This document shows positions 27,095 to 36,037 of a stretch of 64,000 nt of DNA, piece by piece. The notes beneath the pieces were generated by a model. That model saw nothing but the letters and a program-made list of their open reading frames with translations, did no database searches and was not told the origin of the DNA. The first letter of the stretch is position 1. The number at the start of each line of letters is the position of its first letter. This stretch comes from Chitinophagaceae bacterium (lineage in GTDB: Bacteria; Bacteroidota; Bacteroidia; Chitinophagales; Chitinophagaceae): positions 62,001-126,000 of the forward strand of contig CANGIY010000001.1 in NCBI GenBank assembly GCA_947454235.1, given 5' to 3'. The translations under genes were made by a program, and so were the position numbers.

Positions 27095-27820
27095 ATGATT
27101 GAACGTTTGTTCATGCAAATACCTTGGTACTATATGTATCTAATAACGGTATTGTACTTTACGATAGCATACTTTTCAGTGGCTGGTTTGGCGGTATTGT
27201 TGCTGAAAAGACTTCTTGTTGCAAAAAGCGCAAACAAGATTTCTGCAAAAGGTGCATCCCAGACACAAGTAAGACTTGAAATTAAAAGGTCGTTCATTTC
27301 AATATTGGTATTCGGCTTTTTTGGCGTTGTGCCTCAACAAGCGTACTTGCACCATTGGGTAGATATTAACTGGGCTATCAGCCCTTACATTTTGCCCTTA
27401 GAATTACTTGCGATTTTTGTGTGGAACGATGTTCATTTTTATATCTGTCACAGGCTTTTGCATGTAAAATGGCTGTTTAAACATGTTCATTACACACATC
27501 ACGAAGCGCATGTGCCTACTCCATGGTCAGCATATAGCTTCCACTGGTTCGAAGCTACTTTGCTAAGTACTGTTATGATTTCAGCGATGTTAATACATTC
27601 ATTTTGCTACGTATCCTTACTATTTCTACCAATGATAAGTCTGATATTAAATGTACTAGGGCACTGGGATTATGACTTATACCCTCAAAAGTCGCACGAT
27701 TTTTTATTCCGATTCAGCTACCGCCATTCATTACATCATCGTAGGGTAAAAGGAAATTATGGTTTCTTCCTGCCTTTTCTCGATAACATTTTCAATACAA
27801 CGCTTTCATCAAACAAATAA
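27095..27820 (+). CDS. Membrane fatty acid hydroxylase / sterol desaturase family protein
   Basis: 241 residues. About four hydrophobic helices carry the histidine boxes of the FA_hydroxylase superfamily: HFYICHRLLH (HxxxH type), FKHVHYTHHE (HxxHH type), GHWDYDL and a final HSLHHRRVKGNYG. These histidines bind a diiron centre that hydroxylates or desaturates a lipid or carotenoid chain at the membrane. It is the first gene of an operon whose next gene starts 26 bases on and encodes a KASIII/diiron oxidase fusion, so the substrate is probably the fatty chain made or used by that enzyme. Confidence 0.87.
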   Translation: MIERLFMQIPWYYMYLITVLYFTIAYFSVAGLAVLLLKRLLVAKSANKISAKGASQTQVRLEIKRSFISILVFGFFGVVPQQAYLHHWVDINWAISPYILPLELLAIFVWNDVHFYICHRLLHVKWLFKHVHYTHHEAHVPTPWSAYSFHWFEATLLSTVMISAMLIHSFCYVSLLFLPMISLILNVLGHWDYDLYPQKSHDFLFRFSYRHSLHHRRVKGNYGFFLPFLDNIFNTTLSSNK

Positions 27821-27846
27821 ACATTAACTACTAATAAAAACTTTAT

Positions 27847-29724
27847 ATGTTCAATAGAGTCTTCATTACCAGTGCAGGAAAATACTTACCAGGTGAGCCA
27901 GTCAACAACGATGATATAGAAAAACGCCTTGGATTAATTTGTAATCGCCCTTCCCGAACTCGTGTGAAAATGCTTCAACAAAATGGAATATTGACCCGTT
28001 ATTATGCCCTCGACGAAAACCAACAGCCAACCAATACTGCTAGTAACATGGCTGCCCTTGCAATTCGGGAATGCATCATGAATGCTGGTATCGACAAAAA
28101 AGATGTGGACTTGCTAGCTGCAGCAACAACACAAGGCGACTTGCCAATTCCGGGCTTTGCGAGTATGGTGCACGCCGATAGCGGCATTGATATATGTGAA
28201 ATAGTAACGTTGCACGGTGTTTGTGGCAGTTCGATGATGGCTATTAAAAACGCTTACATGCAAGTACGTGGCGAAGGGAAACAACATGCAATTGCTTGCG
28301 CAGGTGAAATGCCTAGCAGAATTTTCAAAGCTAGCCACTTTGCGCAACAGGAAAAAGTTATCGCAGATGGGGATATTATGCTGGAAACTGATTTTTTGAG
28401 GTGGATGCTTTCAGACGGGGCAGGAGCATTGTTGATGCAACCGAGGCCGCACCCTTCAAGAATTTCACTGCAAGTAGAGTGGATTGATATAAAATCGTAT
28501 GCACACCTTTTCGATGTGTGTATGTATGCAGGAACAAATAAAACACGCGATGGCAGGCTGTGTAAGAACTGGTTGGAGTATGATAATTTCAGTGATGCTG
28601 ACAAAGATGGAGCCACAAACCTGAAACAAGACATTAAACTGGTAAAAAATATTGTAAAATTGGGGGTTGACGGTTTTTTTGAACTGATGAACACAGGTAA
28701 AATCAAAGGTGACGATATCGACTACTTAGTTTGCCACTACTCTTCTCACTACTTCAAAGGTGAAATTTTAAAGCTAATGGAGCAGGGAGGGTTTGTAATA
28801 CCTGAAGATAAGTGGTTTACAAATCTTTATACTAAGGGTAACACGGGCGCTGCTTCAATATTCATTATGCTGGAAGAGCTGATGAATGAAAAAGAACTCA
28901 AGCCGGGACAAAAAATTCTCTGCATGGTGCCTGAAAGCGGTCGTTTCCTTACATCATTTATGTTGCTGACAGTAGTAGCTCCGATGAATCAAGGTAGTCA
29001 ATTCAAGTCGGAACTACGGGAGATCAAAGCCCCTCAAATTGAATTAACCAACAGTGAGACCCAGCAATGGCTCGTAAGGCAACTAACGCAAATTTGGATA
29101 GACTTTGAAAACAGACTGAACAATGTGCCAATTGTTGATAAAATAAACCGAGGAAACCTGACAGTAGAAGAATATAAAGAACTCTTGTACAACCTGCGGC
29201 AGCAGGTAATTGACGGTTCGCAATGGATTGCACGAGCGGCCTCAAATGTTAGTATTGAGTTCTTCGACGCAAGGTCATCATTTATTTCTCACGCTCGTGA
29301 CGAACACCGTGATTATCAGATTCTGGAAAGAAACTACGTTGCACTGGGAGGTACAATGGAAGAAATAAGAAGCGGGCAGAAAAATATAGGCAGTGAAGCA
29401 CTTTCATCATTCATGTTTCACAGGGCCAGCCAGCCTAATCCGTTCGATTTACTGGGAGGGATGTTTATTATTGAGGGGTTAGGTAACCGGATGGCAGGCC
29501 ATTGGGGTAGGGCTATTCAACAACAATTAAACCTCAACGACGAGCAAGTTTCTTTTCTAATATACCATGAAACAAGCGATAGCAACGATAATCACTTTGA
29601 GCGTTTCGAAAAAGCCATCCAATCGGATTTGCTCACAATTGATATTGCACGAAAAATTGCAAAAACAGCTCGAGTAACTGCGTCTTTATATTTAATGCAG
29701 CTAAGTGAAATTGGTAATTTTTAA
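27847..29724 (+). CDS. KASIII-like ketosynthase fused to heme-oxygenase-like diiron oxidase
   Basis: 625 residues in two domains. Residues about 1-380 are a beta-ketoacyl-ACP synthase III fold with a full Cys-His-Asn triad: C126 in LHGVCGSSMMA, H297 in LVCHYSSH and N332 in TKGNTGAAS. Residues about 395-620 are all-helical and match the heme-oxygenase-like/TenA-like iron-containing redox enzymes, with candidate metal ligands in SHARDEHRDYQILERN (H482, E486, H487, E494) and YHETSDSNDNHFERF (H574, D578, H583). The fused oxidase could act on the acyl product while still bound to its carrier. Heme-oxygenase-like diiron oxidases such as UndA cleave or oxidise fatty chains. The product is not predictable from sequence. 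The next gene follows after 11 bases. Confidence 0.82.
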   Translation: MFNRVFITSAGKYLPGEPVNNDDIEKRLGLICNRPSRTRVKMLQQNGILTRYYALDENQQPTNTASNMAALAIRECIMNAGIDKKDVDLLAAATTQGDLPIPGFASMVHADSGIDICEIVTLHGVCGSSMMAIKNAYMQVRGEGKQHAIACAGEMPSRIFKASHFAQQEKVIADGDIMLETDFLRWMLSDGAGALLMQPRPHPSRISLQVEWIDIKSYAHLFDVCMYAGTNKTRDGRLCKNWLEYDNFSDADKDGATNLKQDIKLVKNIVKLGVDGFFELMNTGKIKGDDIDYLVCHYSSHYFKGEILKLMEQGGFVIPEDKWFTNLYTKGNTGAASIFIMLEELMNEKELKPGQKILCMVPESGRFLTSFMLLTVVAPMNQGSQFKSELREIKAPQIELTNSETQQWLVRQLTQIWIDFENRLNNVPIVDKINRGNLTVEEYKELLYNLRQQVIDGSQWIARAASNVSIEFFDARSSFISHARDEHRDYQILERNYVALGGTMEEIRSGQKNIGSEALSSFMFHRASQPNPFDLLGGMFIIEGLGNRMAGHWGRAIQQQLNLNDEQVSFLIYHETSDSNDNHFERFEKAIQSDLLTIDIARKIAKTARVTASLYLMQLSEIGNF

Positions 29725-29735
29725 CTTTATACTCT

Positions 29736-30650
29736 ATGGCGAAGCAAAACATCATTGACCCGGTTGCATATTTTGAGCAACTGCCGCATGACCCCAATGA
29801 CCCTAATCCCTGGCAGGCACTTTTTTTCGATAAGAGTACACCGTTTGATGATACCGCAAAGGCAGCATTTCTTTTCGATCAAGGTTCGCGGTCTCGCCAA
29901 TTTATATTACCCATAGTGCGTCCATTCGCTCGGCTCTTTATCATCATCATCCAGGTAATAAAGATATTCACACCTAAGAACCTCTCATCTCCAAAGTTGC
30001 TGCACAAGCTGTTGTTCTATGCCATGAAGTACTTTATTACACCCGAGGCTAACTATCTGATATTTAGGCATTTTAACTTGGGGTCAGAAATATTGCAGGT
30101 CATTCGCGATAATATTGAAGGTGTAGATATTCCTTTAAATCCGCTAAAACCAAAACGCTTTGCCGATGTAAGAGATAATTTGTTTCTTCAACACGACCTG
30201 AATTTATTCAACTTCATTATCAGGCTGAATAAAGATTTGGGTGAAAAAAATATTGCTATTAAACCTGTTCCTTACAACCATCTTAAATTAGATTGTGTTA
30301 CCACTAATGGTTTTGAGTTTCAGAAATTCAGAAACGGGTGGACTAATGTTTTAGACCTTTCATCAGCCATTGAAATTTTCACACCTGTATATCAGTTTTT
30401 TCTGACTGACAACGATTTCTGGCGCGCTTCCAATTCACTTCAATTCGATGAAACAATAGGAATTTACCTTGCCAAAATCCTTAATACACCTGAAAATCTC
30501 TTGATTGTTAACAACAAACACCCCATGATTCCAATGACCACACTGCGTGCGGGATATAGGCTCACATTACATGGTCTGTCAACGGAAATTGCACATGGGC
30601 TACTAGTGAAAATTAAATTGAATCAATTGAAGAACTCCAGTGCTCACTAA
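29736..30650 (+). CDS. Unknown protein, third gene of KASIII/oxidase operon
   Basis: 304 residues; no family recognised. After a Pro/Asp-rich N-terminus (QLPHDPNDPNPWQAL) there is one strongly hydrophobic helix (about 62-78, PFARLFIIIIQVIKIF). Next come several helices with acidic and histidine residues: TPEANYLIFRHFNLGSEIL, NLFLQHDLNLFNFI, QFDETIGIYLAKIL. These could form a helical bundle, possibly metal-binding, attached to the membrane; this is inference. It starts 11 bases after the fusion gene and ends the operon. Its place beside two diiron enzymes suggests it helps make or handle the same lipid product. Confidence 0.75.
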   Translation: MAKQNIIDPVAYFEQLPHDPNDPNPWQALFFDKSTPFDDTAKAAFLFDQGSRSRQFILPIVRPFARLFIIIIQVIKIFTPKNLSSPKLLHKLLFYAMKYFITPEANYLIFRHFNLGSEILQVIRDNIEGVDIPLNPLKPKRFADVRDNLFLQHDLNLFNFIIRLNKDLGEKNIAIKPVPYNHLKLDCVTTNGFEFQKFRNGWTNVLDLSSAIEIFTPVYQFFLTDNDFWRASNSLQFDETIGIYLAKILNTPENLLIVNNKHPMIPMTTLRAGYRLTLHGLSTEIAHGLLVKIKLNQLKNSSAH

Positions 30651-30723
30651 TTTTAATTGTCTTTCTGGATAATAAATAAAACACTCGACAATATAGATTA
30701 TCAGTTAAGATCTGAATAATATT

Positions 30724-31202
30724 TCAACGCTCAGTGTATTTACCGATAAGGATATCACGTTCTGACAGTTCAAAATCATTGAAATCAAACCTGGGAGATA
30801 CTGTGCAACCGCAAAGAACAAAAGAATCTTGTTCTTCCACCCTGCAACCGAGCCAATTCCTGGCTTTAACGGTGATCATTAGTTTCCTCCCTAAGTCACG
30901 GCGTTTTCCCAACAATTGCCTTTTCAATAGGGCCCTCCTGGTTAATTTCACAAATGCATAAAGTTGCCCCTTCGTAGTGATGTCATGTTTCATCAGAAGC
31001 AATCCTTTGAAATGCTGAACATACTCCAGACATATGAAAGTAATATATTGATGTACAAACAGCCCGGTCACCTTTGTGATTAGATCTTAAATTAGATTTC
31101 GACAGAGTTAGTTGTGACCTGTAAATTTCTCTGTATGCCCCTCCTTCCAAATGGGCAAAAAAAGTCTAATTCCTTAATCCAGTCCTGTGTAGTGTATTTC
31201 AT
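30724..31202 (-). pseudogene. Broken cupin_5 (DUF985) family gene
   Basis: Reading the minus strand from the ATG at 31202 gives MKYTTQDWIKELDFF. A shift at a run of seven A/T (31157-31163) is then needed to continue with AHLEGGAYREIYRSQLTL and RAVCTSIYYFHMSGV, ending SDET. A TGA stop (30983-30985) replaces the expected Trp of the family's WHHYEG motif. A second frameshift near 30900-30915 leads to the C-terminal signature GCTVSPRFDFNDFELSERD. The order of blocks matches cupin_5 proteins throughout, so this was one gene and is now inactive. Three separate lesions argue against a single sequencing error. Confidence 0.85.
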
Positions 31203-31387
31203 AAATAATAAAAAAACAACTTTAAAAATACATTAGTAAACTCAAGATTCATACAAACTTAAGCTGAATGATGAAATATAGTTACCGATTTCTAACTAGG
31301 AAAGCGTTTGCCACGACTTAACAATTACGTAATAATCAGTTAATAAACAGATAACTGCCAGTTTATTTTAGTTCAGTATGACACATT

Positions 31388-31395
31388 TACTTTTG
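31388..31395 (+). promoter_or_regulatory. -7 element before the porin gene
   Basis: TACTTTTG fits TAnnTTTG, 19 bases upstream of the ATG at 31415. The 212 bases between the pseudogene start and the porin hold no other feature I can see. Confidence 0.6.
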
Positions 31396-31414
31396 TGCTC
31401 AATATTAAGAATGT

Positions 31415-32605
31415 ATGAAAAAATTGTTACTAGTAGTCTTTGCTTTTGCATCAACGAGTGTTTCGGCGCAGCATTCCGACACCGCTAAAAAATCAAATTG
31501 GTACGATAAAATTTCATTGAGGGGTTACTTGCAGGTGAGGTATAATCGACTTGCTGAAACAAACGAGAAACTGAAAAATGAACAGGGCGACAAATCATGG
31601 GGTGAAAACGGTGGTATTTTTATCAGGCGCATGAGGGTTGTTTTTTCTGGGCAACTCAGTGAGCGTGTGTACTTTTATATTCAGCCCGACTTTGCCAGCT
31701 CAGCTTCTTCTACTGCGCTCAATTTTGCACAACTGAGAGATGCGTATTTAGACTTTGGAATTGACAAGAAAAGTGAATTCAGGTTGCGTATCGGACAAAG
31801 TAAAATTCCCTACGGTTTTGAGAATATGCAATCGAGCCAAAACCGGTTACCACTCGATAGGAACGATGCATTGAACAGTGCAGTTGCAAATGAGCGCGAT
31901 TTAGCTGCGTTTTTCTATTGGGCGCCCTCTTCTGTGAGAAAACTATATAGTCACTTAGTGAGCGATGGGTTGAAGGGTTCAGGTGACTATGGTGTGTTCG
32001 GATTCGGTGTGTATAATGGGCAAACAGCCAACAAACCTGATTTGAATAATGAATTACACGTTGTTGCCAGGGCAACTTACCCTTTCCACATAGGAAAGCA
32101 AATTATTGAACCGGGTTTACAAGCCTATACAGGGCGCTTTGTGATTCCAACTGACCAGTTAACAGCAGGTGTAAAGACTACTAAAGACAGGAATTATTTA
32201 GACCAACGTGCTGCTGCAACATTTGTTTTATATCCTCAACCGTTTGGTATTCAGGCTGAATACAATATAGGTAGGGGTCCGGAATTTGACAAAAACTCTG
32301 ATTCGATTGAAACAAAGAACTTAAGCGGAGGTTATATTACTATGTGCTATCTGATGAAGATGAAGAGTCAGGTCGTGATTCCATTTTGCAGAATGCACAT
32401 GTACCAGGGAGGTAAGAAGCATGAACTAGATGCGCGTAGTTACGATGTAAAGGAGTTTGAAGCAGGTATTGAGTGGCAACCAATGAAAAACTTTGAGCTC
32501 ACGGCTATGTATACCATCAGTGAAAGAAGGTTTGAAGACTACAAGTTACAGGAGAATCCGCAAAAAGGAAACCTGTTAAGGCTTCAGGCGCAACTTAACT
32601 TTTAA
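31415..32605 (+). CDS. Phosphate-selective porin O/P-like outer membrane protein
   Basis: 396 residues. A signal peptide (MKKLLLVVFAFASTSVSAQ) is followed by alternating amphipathic strands typical of a 16-strand OprP/OprO-type barrel: SLRGYLQVRYN, FIRRMRVVFSGQLSERVYFYIQPDF, LRDAYLDFGID, RLRIGQSKIPYGFENMQSS, QAEYNIGRGPEF, and a terminal strand NLLRLQAQLNF ending in Phe. It is likely to pass anions, possibly phosphate or pyrophosphate. No phosphate transport genes are adjacent, so substrate is uncertain. A good terminator follows. Confidence 0.88.
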   Translation: MKKLLLVVFAFASTSVSAQHSDTAKKSNWYDKISLRGYLQVRYNRLAETNEKLKNEQGDKSWGENGGIFIRRMRVVFSGQLSERVYFYIQPDFASSASSTALNFAQLRDAYLDFGIDKKSEFRLRIGQSKIPYGFENMQSSQNRLPLDRNDALNSAVANERDLAAFFYWAPSSVRKLYSHLVSDGLKGSGDYGVFGFGVYNGQTANKPDLNNELHVVARATYPFHIGKQIIEPGLQAYTGRFVIPTDQLTAGVKTTKDRNYLDQRAAATFVLYPQPFGIQAEYNIGRGPEFDKNSDSIETKNLSGGYITMCYLMKMKSQVVIPFCRMHMYQGGKKHELDARSYDVKEFEAGIEWQPMKNFELTAMYTISERRFEDYKLQENPQKGNLLRLQAQLNF

Positions 32606-32630
32606 CCAACTAAAGAAATTAATTCAAAAG

Positions 32631-32656
32631 GCTCTGCATGATTGCGGAGCTTTTTT
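32631..32656 (+). terminator. Intrinsic terminator after porin gene
   Basis: GCTCTGCA and TGCGGAGC form an 8-bp stem (one G:U) with a short loop, followed by six T. Confidence 0.8.
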
Positions 32657-32707
32657 GTTGCAATTCATTGATAGGACTTTCATGGTTCACGTTGATTGAT
32701 TTCAAAC

Positions 32708-34642
32708 TTAACAGTCGCATTTAATCAAGTTGCTCTGGTAGATAGCTCCGTTTTTTCCCTGATATTTTTGTACCAGATTTTTCGTGTACAGGTTTTCAAG
32801 TATGGTTGTCGCTTCTTCCTTTGAAACATTTGCCAGAAATGAAAACTCCTTAATAGTCATAGAAGGAAACTCCTGGAATAGGCTATACGGATTGGTGTCG
32901 ATACGCTCTTTGGTAATAGTTGGAATCAAATCTTTGAGCACTTCCTCAAACTTTTCATATTGTTGGAAGCCTTTGATTACGAATTTCTTCTCAGAACAAT
33001 TGGTAAAGAACAACGTTGGGAAACCTGTAACACCTAATTCACGAGCCATACTTATGTCTTCTGAGAATTTTTCTTTGGCTTGCCCTTCAATATCTCGTTT
33101 CAACCTAGCAACATCAAGCCCGGAATAGAGTGCTGCTTTTTCCAAAAACTCCCACCGAATGATGTTTTTCTTTTCTACAAACACCATCTCCTTCATTCTG
33201 CGCAGGAACTGAATTGCTTTTTCCTGGTCTTGAAGTTGAGCGGCTTTGAATGCGATTGAAGGTGGGTATGAAGAAGACAATGGATCTTCTTTCCAAATAT
33301 CGCCGTCAAGTGGCATTTCCGATTGTTCGCAAACCTCCTCCCAATGCTTGGCTGCATCGTCGGGTGATTTAATTTTCGAACTACTATAGCCTTCCCACGA
33401 TGGTAAAAGTCCACCCATGCGGTATTCAATATTCACAAATTTGCCATATTCTAGCTGCATACGCCTCAACATGGGTTGAATGATCCAGCAGGTAGAACAT
33501 ATTGGATCGGTGAAATATAGAATGTTGATGAGCTTTTTCTCTTCGGTTTGTTCCTTTTCTCCCATATTAATCAGCGGAACCGGAATTTCTTCTGTCTGCG
33601 TTTCGGGTTTCAGGAATATTTTTTTGAGTTGGCGCCCTAGCTGAACGTGTTCAGAAACATCTTTTTTCCTTAGGTCGTAATATTTGGTGAAGGCTGTTTC
33701 CACATCTATGGTTTCATCCATGCATTTTACCAAAGTTTGTGCATCTACAATTGCATTGGTTGTTCCCGCGCTTGTGAATGGCAAAGCTAAGTGTGCTGCA
33801 TCACCTATCAATACTACATTACCCTTGTGGAAAGAAGGAAGTAAATCGAAATCGCGAGTGTGCCAAGTATATGTATTATTAAAGTCGGTTGCCTGTAAAG
33901 TGTCTTTTACAGCCTGAGGATAGTCCCTCAGCAGGTTATAACAAAATGAATAAGTTTCTTCGGCAGTACTGTTCGTAAGGTCGGCAATTGTAGGGTCAAA
34001 TTGCATGAACCAAACAAAGTCGGTAGCTGAAGTAGGGATAAGACCGAATGCAATGCCACTTTCTTTGTCCTGAAACTTTTTGAAAGTACCTTTTGGTTTT
34101 TTGGCCGTTGCCTTGCGGCTGCAAACTCCAATGATTTCTTTTACTTCAACCGGAGTGTACTTTGTTCTGCCAAACAAGTATTCACGCACGAGCGAGTTAC
34201 CACCATCGGCACCTATGAATACATCGCCATATTCTACATCACCATTAAGAAAAACAGCAGCTATTACTTTACCTTCTTCATATACGAAATGCGAGAAATT
34301 GCGTTGGTCTTTAATTTTTTCGGCAGGCATCAGTGCGTACAGAAAACCTATTAAGCTCTTCCGTTTTACGCAGTACCAGCCATCAAGTTTCAGGTGTTTC
34401 ACCCTTTCTCCTTCCGGGGTATGCATCATGTATTCGTCAATCATTTGGGCTTTCAAAGAGATGTCTACACCTTTTTTTAGCTCGTTTAATGACTCAACGC
34501 CATCAGAGTGCATAAGGAAAGCGTGACCTTTGTTGGGTAATCCATTGGCGCGTTCACAAATAACGATATCATAGTTTCTTTGGTGGAGCATTATGCCCAT
34601 AGCAAGCCCGGCTACGCCACCTCCAATAATCACTACTTTCAT
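32708..34642 (-). CDS. Fusion: FAD monooxygenase, DsbA-like thioredoxin fold, winged helix
   Basis: 644 residues with three parts. Residues 1 to about 345 are a PHBH-type FAD-dependent monooxygenase: dinucleotide loop IIGGGVAGLA (5-14), a middle FIGADGGNS (DG motif) and the GNVVLIGDAAHLALPFTSAG FAD-ribityl motif (D281). Residues about 370-575 are a DsbA/FrnE-like thioredoxin fold with the CxxC pair C382-S-T-C385 in FTDPICSTCW and the cis-proline TGFPTLFF. Residues about 580-644 look like a small winged helix (TIKEFSFLANVSKEEATTILENL) ending KCDC. The gene overlaps the end of a PLP aminotransferase gene by ATGA. Joining a flavin hydroxylase to a disulfide-type domain is unusual. A role in oxidising or detoxifying a sulfur-containing or aromatic compound is only a guess. 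Confidence 0.82.
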   Translation of the reverse strand: MKVVIIGGGVAGLAMGIMLHQRNYDIVICERANGLPNKGHAFLMHSDGVESLNELKKGVDISLKAQMIDEYMMHTPEGERVKHLKLDGWYCVKRKSLIGFLYALMPAEKIKDQRNFSHFVYEEGKVIAAVFLNGDVEYGDVFIGADGGNSLVREYLFGRTKYTPVEVKEIIGVCSRKATAKKPKGTFKKFQDKESGIAFGLIPTSATDFVWFMQFDPTIADLTNSTAEETYSFCYNLLRDYPQAVKDTLQATDFNNTYTWHTRDFDLLPSFHKGNVVLIGDAAHLALPFTSAGTTNAIVDAQTLVKCMDETIDVETAFTKYYDLRKKDVSEHVQLGRQLKKIFLKPETQTEEIPVPLINMGEKEQTEEKKLINILYFTDPICSTCWIIQPMLRRMQLEYGKFVNIEYRMGGLLPSWEGYSSSKIKSPDDAAKHWEEVCEQSEMPLDGDIWKEDPLSSSYPPSIAFKAAQLQDQEKAIQFLRRMKEMVFVEKKNIIRWEFLEKAALYSGLDVARLKRDIEGQAKEKFSEDISMARELGVTGFPTLFFTNCSEKKFVIKGFQQYEKFEEVLKDLIPTITKERIDTNPYSLFQEFPSMTIKEFSFLANVSKEEATTILENLYTKNLVQKYQGKNGAIYQSNLIKCDC

Positions 34643-35802
34643 TCAAAACAGTTTTTAATTCTTAATAATGCATCTGAAAGTATCGCTTCAGAAGTTGCGA
34701 AACTGAGCCTTATATAACCTTCAGCTTTTTCCCCAAACCATTGTTTGAGTCCCGGCACAATAGCTACTTTGCCCTCTTTTCTTATTCTCTCAGCAACTTC
34801 AGTTGACGAAAGTCCCGTACCTGTAATGTTTGCGAAAGCCACATAACAACCCTGAGGAGGTATACATTTAAAGCCTTTGATAGTATTTAATTCAGAAGTG
34901 CAGATGTCGCGCATTTTTTGCAGATGTATTATAAACGCTGCAAGCCAGTCCTGCGCTCCAGAGAGAGCAGCCGTAGCTGCAATTTGTCCGGCAGTATTGA
35001 TGCCGTGCACTGTACTTTGATGTAAAGAAGCAGCGAAAAGCTTACTGAACATAGCATCGCTAGGTGCATGAAGTGCACCAATGCGCAGCCCCGCAAGTCC
35101 GTACGATTTGCTGAAGCCGGTTACTGTAATAGTTAGTTGGGCTACTGCGTGGTCAAGCGATGCAATTGAAGTATAGACATGTGGTTTAAAAACGATATCA
35201 CTCCAAATTTCGTCAGATAGTATAGTTAGGTTATGCTTAACGGCTATATCAGCCAGTTGTGTGAGTTCACTTTCAGTAAAAACCTTGCCTGTAGGGTTCA
35301 AAGGATTGCACAGACAAATTAATCGAGTCCGTGGTGTTATTTTAGCTTCCAGTCCTTCCCATGTTTCGGTCTCAGTGCCCGCTGGAATTGGATATGTTAC
35401 TGCAGTTGCACCCACTGTTTCAATTGAGTATCTGAATAAGAAATCTACGGGGTCAAATATGATAGCTTCATCACCTGCCGTGAGCAATGTCTTGCATACT
35501 AGGTAAATGCCATAGGCTGCACTATCTACTGCAAGTACTCGAGATTCTACGGCAGCTATTCCTCTTTTTTCATCAAAGAAGCGCGCCATTTGCACCCTGA
35601 AGTCGGGTAGCCCTTCGGGAGGTCCGTAACAGAAATAACTGTCTTTGGCCCATTTTTGAACAGCCTCTGAAATTTGAGGGGCACAAGGAAAATCAGGATC
35701 GGCAGCAGTAAGGGGTATCGTGCCGCTTTCTACTGCAGCCCAACGCAAATTGTAGGCATAACGCTCCAATATGCCATGGTTCACCGATTGGTTCTCAAAC
35801 AT
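34639..35802 (-). CDS. PLP-dependent aminotransferase, MalY/PatB-like
   Basis: 387 residues of class I/II aminotransferase fold. Visible are PLTAADPDFPCAP at the N-terminus, SYFCYGPPEGLPDFR, FDPVDFLFRYSIE, the LICLCNPLNPTGKVF asparagine loop, LSDEIWSDIVF (Asp and Tyr-side PLP contacts) and the PLP lysine in TVTGFSKSYGLAGLRIGAL. The AADPDFP opening and DEIWSD are features of MalY/PatB cystathionine beta-lyase-like enzymes, so C-S lyase activity is as likely as transamination. It is translationally coupled (4-base overlap) to the downstream FAD monooxygenase-DsbA fusion, which suggests a shared substrate. Confidence 0.87.
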   Translation of the reverse strand: MFENQSVNHGILERYAYNLRWAAVESGTIPLTAADPDFPCAPQISEAVQKWAKDSYFCYGPPEGLPDFRVQMARFFDEKRGIAAVESRVLAVDSAAYGIYLVCKTLLTAGDEAIIFDPVDFLFRYSIETVGATAVTYPIPAGTETETWEGLEAKITPRTRLICLCNPLNPTGKVFTESELTQLADIAVKHNLTILSDEIWSDIVFKPHVYTSIASLDHAVAQLTITVTGFSKSYGLAGLRIGALHAPSDAMFSKLFAASLHQSTVHGINTAGQIAATAALSGAQDWLAAFIIHLQKMRDICTSELNTIKGFKCIPPQGCYVAFANITGTGLSSTEVAERIRKEGKVAIVPGLKQWFGEKAEGYIRLSFATSEAILSDALLRIKNCFE

Positions 35803-35983
35803 TTTCCCCTAATGAATTTCTTTAACTTACGAATTTACTAAAAAACAGAACTAGTAGAGATATAACATCCTTAAAAGCAAGGGGGTAATCACGGTATTTT
35901 CAGGGAATCAACATCATATACACAACTGAAATGAGTTTAATATTTGTTTTGCTTCGGAAAAGGCTGAAAATCGAAGAAAAAGG

Positions 35984-36014
35984 CACAAAAAAGGGCGAGT
36001 TTATTAACTCGCCC
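35984..36014 (-). terminator. Intrinsic terminator after lipoprotein gene
   Basis: A 9-bp stem GGGCGAGTT/AACTCGCCC (35993-36001 and 36006-36014) with a 4-base loop is followed on the minus strand by TTTTTTG. It serves the minus-strand lipoprotein gene ending at 36038. The rest of 35803-36037 shows no gene. Confidence 0.85.
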
Positions 36015-36037
36015 GTAATATTTAAAAATGTCAAATG

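Noticed and set aside
30724-31071. 115-codon minus-strand frame as an intact small gene
   Set aside because: Only its C-terminal half fits cupin_5; the N-terminal half is an out-of-frame reading of the same ancestral gene, so it is annotated as part of a pseudogene.
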